From: Adineta vaga
Taxonomy: Eukaryota > Rotifera
Direction of reading: 5' to 3'
Assembly (NCBI GenBank): GCA_021613535.1
Contig: CP075493.1
Coordinates: forward strand, 2,108,001-2,172,000
DNA length: 64,000 bases
The notes beneath the pieces were generated by a model. The model searched no databases. It saw only the letters and a list, made by a program, of their open reading frames with translations, and had not been told where the DNA came from. The position numbers and the translations under genes are program-made. Of this stretch, positions 11,250-24,500 are shown one piece after another (within the stretch, counting starts at the first letter, position 1; every line of letters begins with the position of its first letter).

Positions 11250-11622
11250 ATCTCATACACATACACCGGTAGCATGTTTTTTTTCTCTTCTCCTCAGAAG
11301 AATATGATAGATGTCAAAGTTTTGTTTTTGTTCACCACTGGGTTATTTTATTCTTCTTCCTTTTTTTTTCAAATTTCGTATTGTGATGTTACAAGTAGGA
11401 TACAAAAAATTCATACACACATTTGACCGCTGCTTCTACAGTTGAACATGCTGGTTAGAGGAGAAAGAAAAAGAAAGAAAAAAACAGAAACACAATTGTA
11501 CTATAGAGCCATTCAAAAAAATATTCTACGGTTTTTATAATGCTCAAAAAATATAATAAGGATATAAACGGACAAAAAAATGTTACTGAAGGAGGAGGTT
11601 ATTGTTCTATGCAAGGTTGTCC
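11250..11622. other. Probable 3'UTR of the ADP/ATP carrier and DapF upstream region
   Basis: T-rich and A-rich non-coding sequence between two same-strand genes. No open frame or motif is supported. Confidence 0.5.
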
Positions 11623-12667
11623 TTAACCACCACCGCTGGTATCTACTTTGATGCCAGCATAAACTTGGACGAGTTTGTCAAAACCGGCTAACACACCAGC
11701 ACCGGCAATACCCCTTAGAATATTAGCACCGGCACCTTTGAATAATGAGATAACACCTTCTGCACGAATGATTTGGAACATACAATCCATTGCTCCTTTA
11801 TATTTAACAGCTTGACCTGATGTCATCATCATACGTCGTCGAATAGTATCGACTGGATATGAGATAAGACCAGATGTAACTGTAACACCATAACCGAGTA
11901 AGAAGGAAAGCATGATACCAGCATCTGGTCCAAGTAAAATTGGTTTTAGTGTATCATAGAAACCGAAGTAACAACCACGATAGATGACGATACCAACACA
12001 TGAAATAACGAAACCACGATAGAGACCAGCAATACCATCGGTAGCTAACGTTTTCTTATAGACATCAACAAGACCGTTGTATTTACGTTCACCACCACCT
12101 TTCTTTGTGCTTTTAACATCATTAGCTAAACGTGTACGAGCATAATCAAGTGAATAAACGAAACATAAGGACATTGCACCAGCAACACCACCACTGGCAA
12201 TATTTTTAGCAAAATTGACCATGTATGGATCATTTTTGTTTTGTTTAAACATTAATTTGATTTTATCTTTAAAAGCAAAATTCAAAGCCTAAAGGTAAAA
12301 CAAAATTGTTTATTACTTTTCCAAGTTTTTCTCTTTGAAAACATACTTGAGTAGGAAAGTATCGGATACAATTAGCTAAATTTCCTCGCCAGAATGGTAA
12401 GAAACCTTCATTTCTGAATGTTTGCATTGTACAGTCGATAACACCATTGTATGGTCGAGTGATGATACCTTGTTTCAACATTTCACCTTGATTCTGTACG
12501 AGCAATTTGACACGTTCAATGGGAGCTGCAGCTGTTTTTGAGACAACAGCAGCTACACCACTGAGTGCAAAGTTTTCAATAAAGCTCAATTTTGGCTTCT
12601 CTTTCTAAATAGATTAGATCATATAGATAGTAACGATTGAAAACTCTCTAAAGATACTTACAGACAT
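11623..12667 (-). CDS. ANT: Mitochondrial ADP/ATP carrier
   Basis: Exons are 12662-12667 (only ATG TCT), 12347-12604 and 11623-12288, together 309 residues, the normal carrier length. The protein has the three carrier repeats with [17 protein letters not shown] and [11 protein letters not shown]; the last contains the RRRMMM signature unique to ADP/ATP translocases. It exchanges ATP for ADP across the inner mitochondrial membrane. The first exon encodes only Met-Ser, and the second opens with [19 protein letters not shown]. The tail ends in Gly repeats. A GC-richer patch at about 12780-12890 upstream is the likely promoter. Confidence 0.96.
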
Positions 12668-13621
12668 TGCGCGTTAATATGTACGACAAGCTAAAAAACA
12701 AAAGCACATTTTATTCTTGAAGAACAAAAGAAGAATTTCGTCTTTTACTTGTTGTTACTGTTGTTGATGATTCCGGAGTCGTAAAGCGCAGAAAAGAAAA
12801 GTGCCGAGTCAGCCGAAAACACACGATTTTAGCACGTACAAGATGGCTACTTCAAATCTACCTCCTTAAAAACGCGTCGTCTTCGACACTCTAACTCTTG
12901 TTATGATTCTATTCAAGTTATTTATGTATTTTCTAAGTAATATAAACGGCGACATCTATAAAGATGTTCGATTGATTTGCTTCAAAGAACCAAACAGCGA
13001 ATCCAAGATTGGTTTCGATCTCAAACCAAACCACTCAAACAACTCGGACTCGGACTCGGACTCGAACGATGTAGCCTTTTGTTGTTGATTCTTAAAGAAA
13101 CAAATGAATATTTCAATTAGTCAAATCAATCATATCTGTATTCTCAAAAACTAAACCTAAGATAGCAGAATACGAATAAAGGATTATTCTTTCTTGATAT
13201 TCGAATTAATCTTGTGTGAAAACAAATTAGATATGAATTGAACAAAACTATTGTATTTCAATGATTTATTGGAATTATTTGATTTAATACTAATCGTTTA
13301 CATGGTTTTTAATGATTTTACATTTAACATCGTAGAGTATCTATTGGTCAAGGTCGAAAAAATGCTATGTTTTTACACTACACATAAATTTTTCTCAATT
13401 AATATTCTTTCTAAACAGAAAAATATCCATTTACTAACAGTAAACTGATACACATCACTTTTTTCTCTAATTACCGGTATATGTCATGCTCGATATATGT
13501 TACGCATAAGCCAACGTTCGCGTGTATATTTTCTCTACTCAAATATATTTACATACCTGTATATTTCAATATTCTATCATCCTTTACTGATACACGAAAC
13601 ATAAACATAGCTATATAAGTC
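12668..13621. other. Intergenic between divergent ANT and aldo-keto reductase genes
   Basis: It includes a GACTCG hexamer run at about 13041-13063 inside a short unsupported frame (12903-13088). No domain is recognisable in any frame. Confidence 0.45.
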
Positions 13622-14472
13622 ATGCGCAGTAACGGTACTCTTCGACTTATCGATGGTAATAGAATACCTTTGTTCGGCCTTGGTCTCTATCAAGCAGAAG
13701 CTAATTTCTGGACAGTACGTTTAGTAAAATCAGCAATATCCAACGGTTATCGTCTTTTTGATACTGCTGAACACTATGAAAATGAATATGAAGTTGGACA
13801 AGGTATACGAAAATCAGGTATACCACGTGAACAAGTATTTGTTACAACGAAAGTTTATTCAACTGAGGGTGGACGTCGTCATGTTTTAGATTGCGTTCGG
13901 GAAAGTCTTATGCAACTGATGGTTGATTATATTGATCTTTATTTAATTCATGCTCCGCAAGGTGGACATGTTCTTGAAGCTTATGATACATTACATGAAC
14001 TTCGAAACTTAGGTCGAATACGTTCGGTTGGTGTCAGTAATTTTGGTATTCCACATTTAGAAGTTATTCGACAAACCGGTCGTCCATTACCAGTTGTTAA
14101 TCAAATTGAATTACATCCCTTCTGTCAACAACGTCCAATAGTTAACATTGTCGTCGACATGGTATTATACTAATGGCTTATTCACCATTAGCACGTGGAG
14201 CAGTATTGAATGATCCATTTGTTCTTCAATTAGCAAGAAAATATCGACGTACACCAGCACAAATTCTATTGAGATGGTCTTTACAAAATGGATTTATTCC
14301 TATACCAAAAACAGATCGTTTGAATCGATTAAAAGAAAATCTTCAGATATTCGATTTTCATCTAAGTACAAATGATATGAAACAATTAACTGATTATGGT
14401 TACCAACGACAGATGATGTCAGAATGGGACCCAACAAATAATACTACCGTTCAGTTCGGAGCTATTTATTAA
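13622..14472 (+). CDS. Aldo-keto reductase, intronless, split by a one-base frameshift
   Basis: The first half (13622-14143) carries the AKR catalytic tetrad D47, Y52 (FDTAEHYENE), K77 (VTTKVY) and H110 (LYLIHAP), plus GVSNF and NQIELHPF. The second half (from about 14149) continues in another frame with CRRHGIILMAYSPLARG, the cofactor-binding IPIPKTDRLNRLKEN and a normal C-terminus. Between GTT and TGT at about 14141-14149 only five bases are present where six are needed, so the frame breaks. No intron fits. Joined, the protein would be about 284 residues, a normal length. AKRs reduce carbonyls with NADPH; the form is close to bacterial/fungal 2,5-diketogluconate reductase-like enzymes. It is either a very recent pseudogene or an assembly error. 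The stop is 43 bp from that of the DinB gene. Confidence 0.85.
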
Positions 14473-14515
14473 AACAAATTTAGTTTTCTTTTCATCTATA
14501 TTTAGAATAAAAGTT

Positions 14516-15087
14516 TTAATTCATATTTGTATATTCTTCTATCGGCATAGCAACTAAATCGAGAACTGGCGATGCGTTTTGCCCTTCATATTTAGTAATT
14601 ATTGCAGTAATTTGTCCCCGATGATGCGTATTATGATTAAATATATGATCTAATGTCCTGCACGAATACGTTCGTGTTTCTTGCCTTTCGTATCAAAATA
14701 CGTAAATGTTTCTTCTTTCATTAAAGATTCAGGATCCAGTTGTTGAACATAACCTATCCAACGATTACATTCAATAAAGATTCGTTGTCGAAGATCTTGA
14801 CGATCAGTTACAGCTTGTTCCCATTCATTTGGTGGTCGAACCCAATAAGAATTTAATTCAAATGGATATTGTTCATCATGTAAAGGATTTGATGATGAAC
14901 GAGAATACCAAACTTTACTTGACAGAAGTAAATGGACTAAAGTACCATGAATGGATCGAAAAAAGAGACCATTATCGGCATGATACTTTTCATCAGATAT
15001 ATGTTTGTCTAATTTATCATAAAGTTGACGATAAGCCCATCGATTATAGATGGCCATACGAAGAAAATGTTGTTTATACGCATTCAT
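14516..15087 (-). CDS. DinB/YfiT-like four-helix metalloprotein, split by a frameshift
   Basis: The open frame from 15087 reads MNAYKQHFLRMAIYNRWAY and includes the first DinB metal-ligand helix (IHGTLVHLLLSSKVWY). Its family-like sequence breaks at about 14658-14664. In the next frame the expected last motif follows, LDHIFNHNTHHRGQ, then a plausible C-terminus ending at 14516. One base is missing between the two parts; no intron repairs it. With the frame joined the length (about 190) is normal for DinB proteins. These bind a metal through three histidines and act in bacteria as thiol-dependent enzymes or stress proteins. The family is bacterial, so this is a candidate horizontal gene. It is intronless. 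Confidence 0.82.
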
Positions 15088-16479
15088 TTGTTTATGAATT
15101 ATATTATTTTCTAACTAAATCACACACACACATACACACCATATGGAGAATATATCATAGAGCTTGCCTTCGTAAATAACTTGTTCGTTCTGCCACACAT
15201 AGAGGTCATTGACAGCAGACGCGTAAAACGCTACTTACTTTATTAAAAATTCGAACAGTAAATTGCGGTTGACTATGACAATATCTAAGATGTTTTGATT
15301 ATTACTCTCTTGATTTTATTCATAGAATTTAATTAAAAAGAAATATTTACATGTCAAATAAAGAAAACGAAACCGATTATAATCGCCAAACTGACAAGTT
15401 AGAAAAAAAACAAGTCGACTATATACTTCATAAGTACACAGTTACTTTCACCGGCAAAAATAACATATGAATAAAATAGAATTTATAAAAAAATATAGAT
15501 TGATTACCATAGACTTTGTCAACAGAAAGAAAGAAAACGAACTGTACAAGCACTTCCATATACATACATGATAACATCCGTATACTTTTCAGAGGACCGA
15601 AAACAAAATAAGAACCCATTTGCTGAAATGATAAGAATAGAAAGAAAAACTTCATTTATGGAGGTCAAATCCGTAATATCAATTGCGAGAAAAAAGAACA
15701 AACACATACATCACATCACATCACATCACATCACATTTTGTCAAGAAAACAAATCGGATGAGATTCACACACATACATCACTTGATATCGCAGACAGATC
15801 GTCCAAGAAAGAAAACAGGGAGTGGGTTTAAAACCCTTGATTGTTTGTTTTAAAAAAGAATCAAAATAAATCATATATACACAGAAAAAAAAATCAAACC
15901 AATGTTTTGTTTTTACATACAGAAATATGGGTCAATCGTTAGGGAAAACATATCATCTTTCTCTCTCATCGCAATCGAGAAAATAGGTACTATAGTTATT
16001 TTTTTTCTTTTTCATCAGTATTGCACGAAAGATGAAATCAAATTTACTGTATATTATCTCACGAGCATATGCTGATGTACCTATGTTCTCATTTCAAATA
16101 AGTCCGAACAAAACAATTCAACGCGATCTGACTTAAATCTCTACTCATTGATACAACAAAACAAATTTTAACAAGAATACTTATTTACAATCAAATATTT
16201 TACAGACTACCTTGATGCTATCCATCGACGATGCGATATGTACATAGCACACGGCATTAACAGTAAACCAGCTACTAAAAACAAAACGTTCGATATTCGC
16301 AATCAATTGTTGTTAGTTTTTCAAGTTCGAGATGAGAAAGATAAAGGAATGTAAGAGAAAGAAAAAGCCCGCCTCGGTTTATACCCATATTTAAAATACA
16401 CGCACCCGTTGGTTTTTCGTTATCGATTATTGCTTGAAGCTATACCATAATCTCTATGTACATGTTCATAAAAAAATAT
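15088..16479. other. Intergenic, probable RUNX 3' region
   Basis: Non-coding in all frames examined. It contains the TCACA microsatellite listed separately, AT-rich tracts and oligo-A runs. Confidence 0.5.
15711..15735. repeat. TCACA pentanucleotide microsatellite
   Basis: Five perfect tandem copies of TCACA, flanked by related CATACA sequence. Confidence 0.9.
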
Positions 16480-17915
<1,436 letters not shown>

Positions 17916-19733
17916 AAATTCGTATTTACAGTAGAAAGAGCAAAAAAATAATTATCGATTAGATCGGGTCTAGTTTGACCTAAAATACATATTTAATCAA
18001 TTTAACACGAAATAGTTTCTATAGAACATTTCTGGTATACTCAAATGTTATCTCTATTAAAAAAAAACAGAAAAAACACTGACGCGTCATATTCGTGCTA
18101 ATAATTTTCGAAAAATAAAAAAAATTGCGAAAGAAAAAAGAAAAATGAAGATATTTACTGTATTACATAATATAGAAAGAGAAAGAAAGTTTTTAAGCAC
18201 ATGACATAAGAATATCATCTATTCTGTTCTGTCAAATGAAAACAAAAAACACGTATGAGAAAGAAATATATAAGTTGTACTCTTATTTATGCGTATGTTC
18301 TATAGTCCCGTGATAGTCAGAACTACGTCGACTATCATCTTTGTACTACGAGTAATGATGAATGAAATAGTTGGCTTCTCGCCTCATGTGATGGTTTTCT
18401 CTCTTTCTCTCTCTCTTTTACTCCATGGCGTACTTTCTTTTCCTTTTTTCCATTGACACAATGTCACGTTCTTCTCGAAACCTACCCCCTTACTTCTTTT
18501 GTTTTTTTTCTCCTTCTACGACGTTGAAAAAAAGTTCTCTTATACTTCGTGTTTTTGTGGTTGTCAAACTAACACTCGATCTTAGTTTTTCGAATCGCAT
18601 TCACCAACTATCGTTTGGCTCGAAATCAAAAAAATGATTTTCTCTTAGCAAAACGAAATCGCGAAATTTTGATGCGTCATTTATGTATATAATGTCTTTC
18701 TTCCTTTCTATTCTTTGTGGTAGTAATATACGACCAAATGAGGTAATTTTTTACCGATATGCAAAAATGAAGAAGAAGAAGAAGAAGAAGAAAAAAAATA
18801 AATATGACGTCATGGAATTGTTTATTTCGGGGGCGTATGTGAATGTTTATAGCAACGAACAGAAGCAAAAGAAGAAGAAGAGAAAAAACAAGAAATAAAG
18901 AGAAAAGCTATGTAGAAAATGTGAAAGATATTTGTAAAATCGTGATTTACATCAATGATTGATACAGTTTGATTGAAATACGGATTGATAAGTAAACATA
19001 AGGAATGCAGGTAAGTAAAAATATGATGAGAATGCGAAAAGGTGTAAGAAATAACTATACTATCAGTATTGTCATCCGACTATATTTCGTGCTTCGTTTT
19101 TTTTTCTCTTCCTTCGCCGTACGATTGACATTTAATCGTCTAATAACGGAAAAATAAGTTGAAATAATACTCTTGAAAGTTAAGTGGTTAGTTTTAATGA
19201 TAATCTAACCGAATGTTAATTTTGAAATCTCATTTTACCTGTACAACTGTCACTCTACACCATATTTAAATCTTCATTGACAATATTAAAAAAAACAGAT
19301 CTTTACGTCCTTTCATTGGTTATGATTCATAGTTAAGAGATCAAATTTCTCTTTTTCTATCTTATATGCAACTTTAACATATATCAATTAATGATTTCTA
19401 GATGATTCTCTCACATTACATCGAAAATATCGAAAGTTAATCTCTATGTCATGTTATTTATAACTATGATTCATAAATCGGACAAATTTAGACACAAGTT
19501 TTTTCTTTTTCTTTTTATCAGATATTTACTCTGTTGCTATTAGAGATATGTATACAACATTGATTCTCTACGTAAGAGCAATTGGTATAAACCTTTCGTA
19601 TTGAGATTTTCTTTATTAATAAATTAACAAAACATCTATACAATTAAAATCTTAAAAATTTGTCTATCACTGTTTAAAGAAGAAGAAGAAGAAGAAGAAG
19701 AAGAAAACAAAGATTTTGTTTTCAATGAAAGAT
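17916..19733. other. RUNX upstream region, no gene seen
   Basis: Small frames such as 18425-18637 (+) and 18683-18898 (+) derive from low-complexity T- or GAA-rich sequence. The 18768-18797 AAG run and the GAA run at about 19677-19705 are simple repeats. It probably holds the RUNX promoter and the 3' region of the next minus-strand gene. Confidence 0.5.
19677..19705. repeat. GAA trinucleotide microsatellite
   Basis: About nine tandem GAA/AAG units immediately 3' of the minus-strand gene ending at 19734. Confidence 0.9.
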
Positions 19734-21280
19734 CTATGGTATAATTGTTAATTTTGTTTTCATATCTTCTAAATCAATAATCTGTTCATGTTCATTTTGA
19801 ATTTTATCTAAATATGTTAAAATATTTCCAATAGTTCGTTCTTCATGACAATCACCATTGATTAATGGAATAAATATTTCATAATAGATTTTATTTGAAT
19901 ATAATTTATGTGTAACTAATCGTATTTGTTCATCATTAAGCCATAAATCATCTTCAGGAGTTCGAATTGATAACGTATCTGATTGATTATCATCATCGAT
20001 ATCGTCATTTAAACGATTTAATTCAATAAAATATCGAATAGTTTCAATAGAATAAAGTTCAAATGATGAATTAATTAATAATTCATATAAAAGACGTTTA
20101 ATTTTCACTTGTGAAAAGCCATGAATTGACATCATATATAAATCAAATAAACGTCGTAAACTATCATATGTTCGTTCATGTAAAATAATCGATTTAATTA
20201 CATAAATAATAATTTGTTTATCAAGATGTTCCAATGGATAATCAATACGATAATGATATTTTTTAAATATATATGTTAAACGACGAATAGTTAAACGTAT
20301 ATGATAACATTGTTCTGATGTTATCGAAAGATATTGATCTTCATTATCAAAATCATCAATCGTTAAACCTAAAAGAATAATAGCTAGATTTTGTACGATT
20401 GTATATAATGATATTCGAGAAGTAATCTTCGATGGATTCGTTGATGATGTAACTATAAATGGACCTTTGTAAATATGTGAAGTATTAAGAAAATTTTCAT
20501 ATAATGGATAAACTATTGGATTGGCATAGTTAACTGTACTAATAGCATTGTCAATCTAAAGAAATAGAATGAAAAATTAGAATTGAAATTCATCTTTATT
20601 TGACTTACTGTAGTAATCAATGATTGTTTAGTAATTGCATGTCCATATGTCATTGAATGATAGATTCGTAATAATTCAGCAACTCGATCGATAATTTTAC
20701 CGGAAAAATCATTCATATCATTTAATAATAGATAGAAAAGATTATTGATTTGAAAAATGGCTATTGTTGATGATGAAAATGATAAAACAAATTGAACAAT
20801 TGTATTAAGTTTGCCGGTATTAAAGATGATTTTATTGGTTGTACGTTGATATTTTTCTAATTCTTTACTTATACTTATAATCGAACGAATATTAAATGTT
20901 GAAAAATGTGTTAATTCGACATTATTTAAAATTAAATAAAACAAACGTTCAACAAAAACACGTTCTTGTTGTCGATGATGTTGACTAGAGAAAGAATAAA
21001 ATGAAAAAACCAAGAAAAAGAGATCATTTTACCTAAAACTACGAATATTAACCGGTTGTGTACGAATAAATAATTGAAATAATTGAATTTTTGATTGTAA
21101 TAACATATGTGCATTCTCTTCATCATCCGAATTCTCATTCGTATATAATGAATGATATTTAGTATTCATTAGAAAGTTTCTATATGCATTTTGTAATTGT
21201 TTTTTTTCATGTGGACGAAAAAAATCATTGTCTATTTGATAAGAATCCGGCAAATGCCATACTGTTGTTGATATTGCCAT
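19734..21280 (-). CDS. Unrecognised 481-residue protein
   Basis: Three exons (21033-21280, 20609-20984, 19734-20555) join in phase with clear GT-AG introns. The protein starts MAISTTVWHLPDSYQIDN and is predicted to be mostly helical and cytosolic. It has no signal peptide, and hydrophobic residues are scattered as in amphipathic helices. An acidic low-complexity loop (DDIDDDNQSD) lies near residue 390. The multi-helix character suggests an armadillo/HEAT-like or scaffold protein, but I recognise no family. A comparison with hyccin/FAM126 was considered and found unconvincing. The splicing and long open third exon make a real gene likely. Confidence 0.75.
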
Positions 21281-21517
21281 GAAGATCGATCTGAAGATTG
21301 AATAAAAATCAATTTGTTAATATATGTATAGATTAGAAAAAGGATGGCATAGGTTAATTCACTAAGTTTTGATTTTGAAGAAAAAAGAAAACGCGTACAA
21401 TACAGAAAATGTCTACAGTGTTAGAAAAGAAATGCCAATGGACGGCGAAGAAAACAGATCTACATTTTGGCACCGATAATTAAAGCATATGGAATGTATT
21501 TTTTGTTTTCTTTTTGA

Positions 21518-24500
21518 TCAATGTGTTCGTAAAATATTTAATTTACGTAATTCAAGTTTCACACTTGATATCTGTTGATCAACACGTTCAATTTCACGTT
21601 CAAGAACATCAAATAATTGTCGATCACTTTTCGTTAATCCACGCATTGGTATACGATTAATTCGAGCTTCTAAATCACGTTTTTTCTTTAATAATTCATC
21701 GAATTTTTCTTCTAATTGTTCACTTTGTTTTAATTGATTATCAATTAAATCCTTAATTAAAAGATTCTATAGCAATTAACTTTTCCACAATTAAAATACT
21801 ATTTACTCGTACTGGCATTTGATCCATTGAATGAGAATTTTGTGGTGATTTTCTTGGAGAATATAATGGTCCTATGAATTAATATTTATGTATTCGATAT
21901 ACAATTGAAGAGAGTTCTTTTACTTGCTGATGGTACATATGTTGGAGGAAATTTGGGTTTATCATTGATATAATCATTAAGAGTTAATAATGGACGTGGA
22001 GAATTACCATGATGAAATATATCTTCGGAATCTAAATTGAATTATTTGTACATTGAAAGTGTTTTCTTTTATTCTTACCGTTGGAGTTATATCTTGTCGA
22101 ATCTCGATTCGTAGATCTTGGTGAAGTTACTGTCGAAGTTGAATATCGTGATGTTGATACGGTAAATCGTCCATATTCTCGTGATGTTGGGATATTCATC
22201 GGTATTGTTGAACCATATTTTTGATTATCCGAATTTCTAGTGGATAGAAAAGAAAAGGAATAAATAGGAAATGGAAACTAAAGATTTACCGTTGTGTGGT
22301 ATTTTCAGTTGAATAACCTGATTGTCGATAAGTTTTATTTTCATTTTCTAAATCTCGATAACGTTCTTCAAGACGAAGAAGACGTTCCTAAATAATCAAG
22401 AAATAATTCATAAGAAGAAAACGAGACAAGTTCTTTGACATACTCGAGTAAGATTCAAATCACTTGTCATTTTTTCATTATCTTGTCGATAAAGTAATGC
22501 TTGTTTATCTGAAAATCGAATCTTTTCATCTTGTCGATCTTTTAACTAGATAATAAACGAAATATTCAACCTGAAGTTTGCTATTCGACAAAGAAATACT
22601 AACATTTCGTGCTTCAGTTATTTGCAGTTGAAGTTCATTGATTATTCGTTGATGATTTTTAAATTCAATATCTTTGGTATTTATTTGATTACGTAATTCT
22701 TCAAGATGTCTTTTCAAACTTTGATTTTCATCCGTCGTTGTTTTCTATTCAATACAAAAAAAGAAGAAATATACAAATTACTTATAGACAATCTATCATC
22801 GCAAATAGATTATGTAAGTTCGACATTTTAAACTCCACTGAAAAACGTTTTCATTTCATTCAACATACTAAAGTATGACGTAAATCTTTCGTTTCATCTT
22901 GTAAACGAAGATTTTCATTTGTAAGACGTTCGAGAGTTTCCAATGATTGTCGATTCGTACTACTACTATGGCTAAATAGAAGAGAAAAAGCAGGTCGCTT
23001 TGTTTTTTTGTTTCTCATCAAATAAAATTCGTATATTCATACCCCATTTTGAGATTATTCAATTGATTTTTAAGTTCTTCAATTTCATGTTCATAATATA
23101 ATTTTAAATCCGATATATGTTTTGCATGTTTAGTTGACAATTCTGTTCTAAGACTAAACAAATAAATAAATAAATAGAATTGATTTCTTCTTTTCGCACA
23201 TTACATTAAAGAAATTTAACACTTAAGAATACTTTCGAAATTAGATTGACACGTTGGAGACTATTAAACACAAGTTTTTATGAAAGTCATGTTAAAGACG
23301 TAAAAACATGTGTGAGATTAAGAAAAAACATCTCGATGTTGATTGACAAATAAATAAATAAATAATAAGAGGAAAAGAAAATCATGAAATATCGAAGAAT
23401 TTCATTTTTGTCAATCAATCAATCGATTGATTGATTTCATAGATGGAAAATGTATAAATGTCTGAGAAAGAACGTTAACAATCATCTAAGTTGATTAGAT
23501 CGAGTTTGTTCGTTCTGTATAGTTAAAAGAGAAGTTTGGTTATTTGATAGGCTTCTTCATCTGTTCTTTCTCTCAATGTCCTTGAAGAAATTATTCAATT
23601 AGAATCGATTTGAAACTTTCTTTTTTTTGTTATTGATTAAAAAAAACATACTTACATTGAAATATCTTCTCTTGAGTGTGATCGTGAAAGATTAGCTTTA
23701 CATGACGGTCGTTTATCTAACGAATAATACGATCGATGTGGTTGAGGATGTGAACCTGTTCGATAGTGTTCATCATTTAAATCATGATTACGACGAAAAT
23801 GGATAGATGAATCGAATGATTCAGATTTTGATTCTTGTAAATTTAAACTTGAGAAGAAAAGAAAAAAAGAAGATTTAAAAGAAAATTCATCAGATGATCA
23901 TTTACCTATTCGTTGATGATAAATATTCTTCAAAACGTCGTTTCATTTTCTCTTCAAGTTCTTGCATATAAACTTCATATTGTTTTTGTTGTTTTTCTAA
24001 ACGTTCTTTATGTTCACGTTCGAGTTTTTCTAACATTGACATCCAAGTTTCCTAGAAGAACAAAGATAATGTTTGATTTTCTCTCGGTTAGGAATTTTTA
24101 CATTATTAAATGATTGATTATTATCTTCATGATTGATATGTCGTGACGAAGAAGATCGATGATGATGATGAGGATGAGGATGATGATGATGGTGATGACA
24201 TTTCTTTTTACTTGGACTTGTCCGATCTATCGGTTGATTTGATAAACGTCGAAGTAAAATATCACTTGCTGATGTACAAGGTCGTGTTTGTTGAGTAAAA
24301 ACTTGTTTTAAATGAGTATTTAAATCATTATAATCTTCATCAATAGAAAGATGTGGTTGAGATGTCGAATGTAATTTATGTTTATTTCGATGAACAATAT
24401 ATTCAGCAACTGAATCTGTATCTGAAGATGCTGATAATTGATGTAAACGAGGACGAGATCGTTGTTTAGGAGAAGTAGGAATTGATGCTTTGGGCTTTTC

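Noticed and set aside
12903-13088. Small frame with Asp/Ser repeats
   Set aside because: Generated by a GACTCG repeat; no support as a gene.
15568-15831. Plus-strand 87-aa frame rich in His/Lys
   Set aside because: It spans the TCACA microsatellite and has no coding signal.
18683-18898. Lys-rich small frame
   Set aside because: Product of AAG repeats.
19734-21280. Hyccin/FAM126 assignment
   Set aside because: Helical character is similar, but none of the conserved hyccin motifs could be found.
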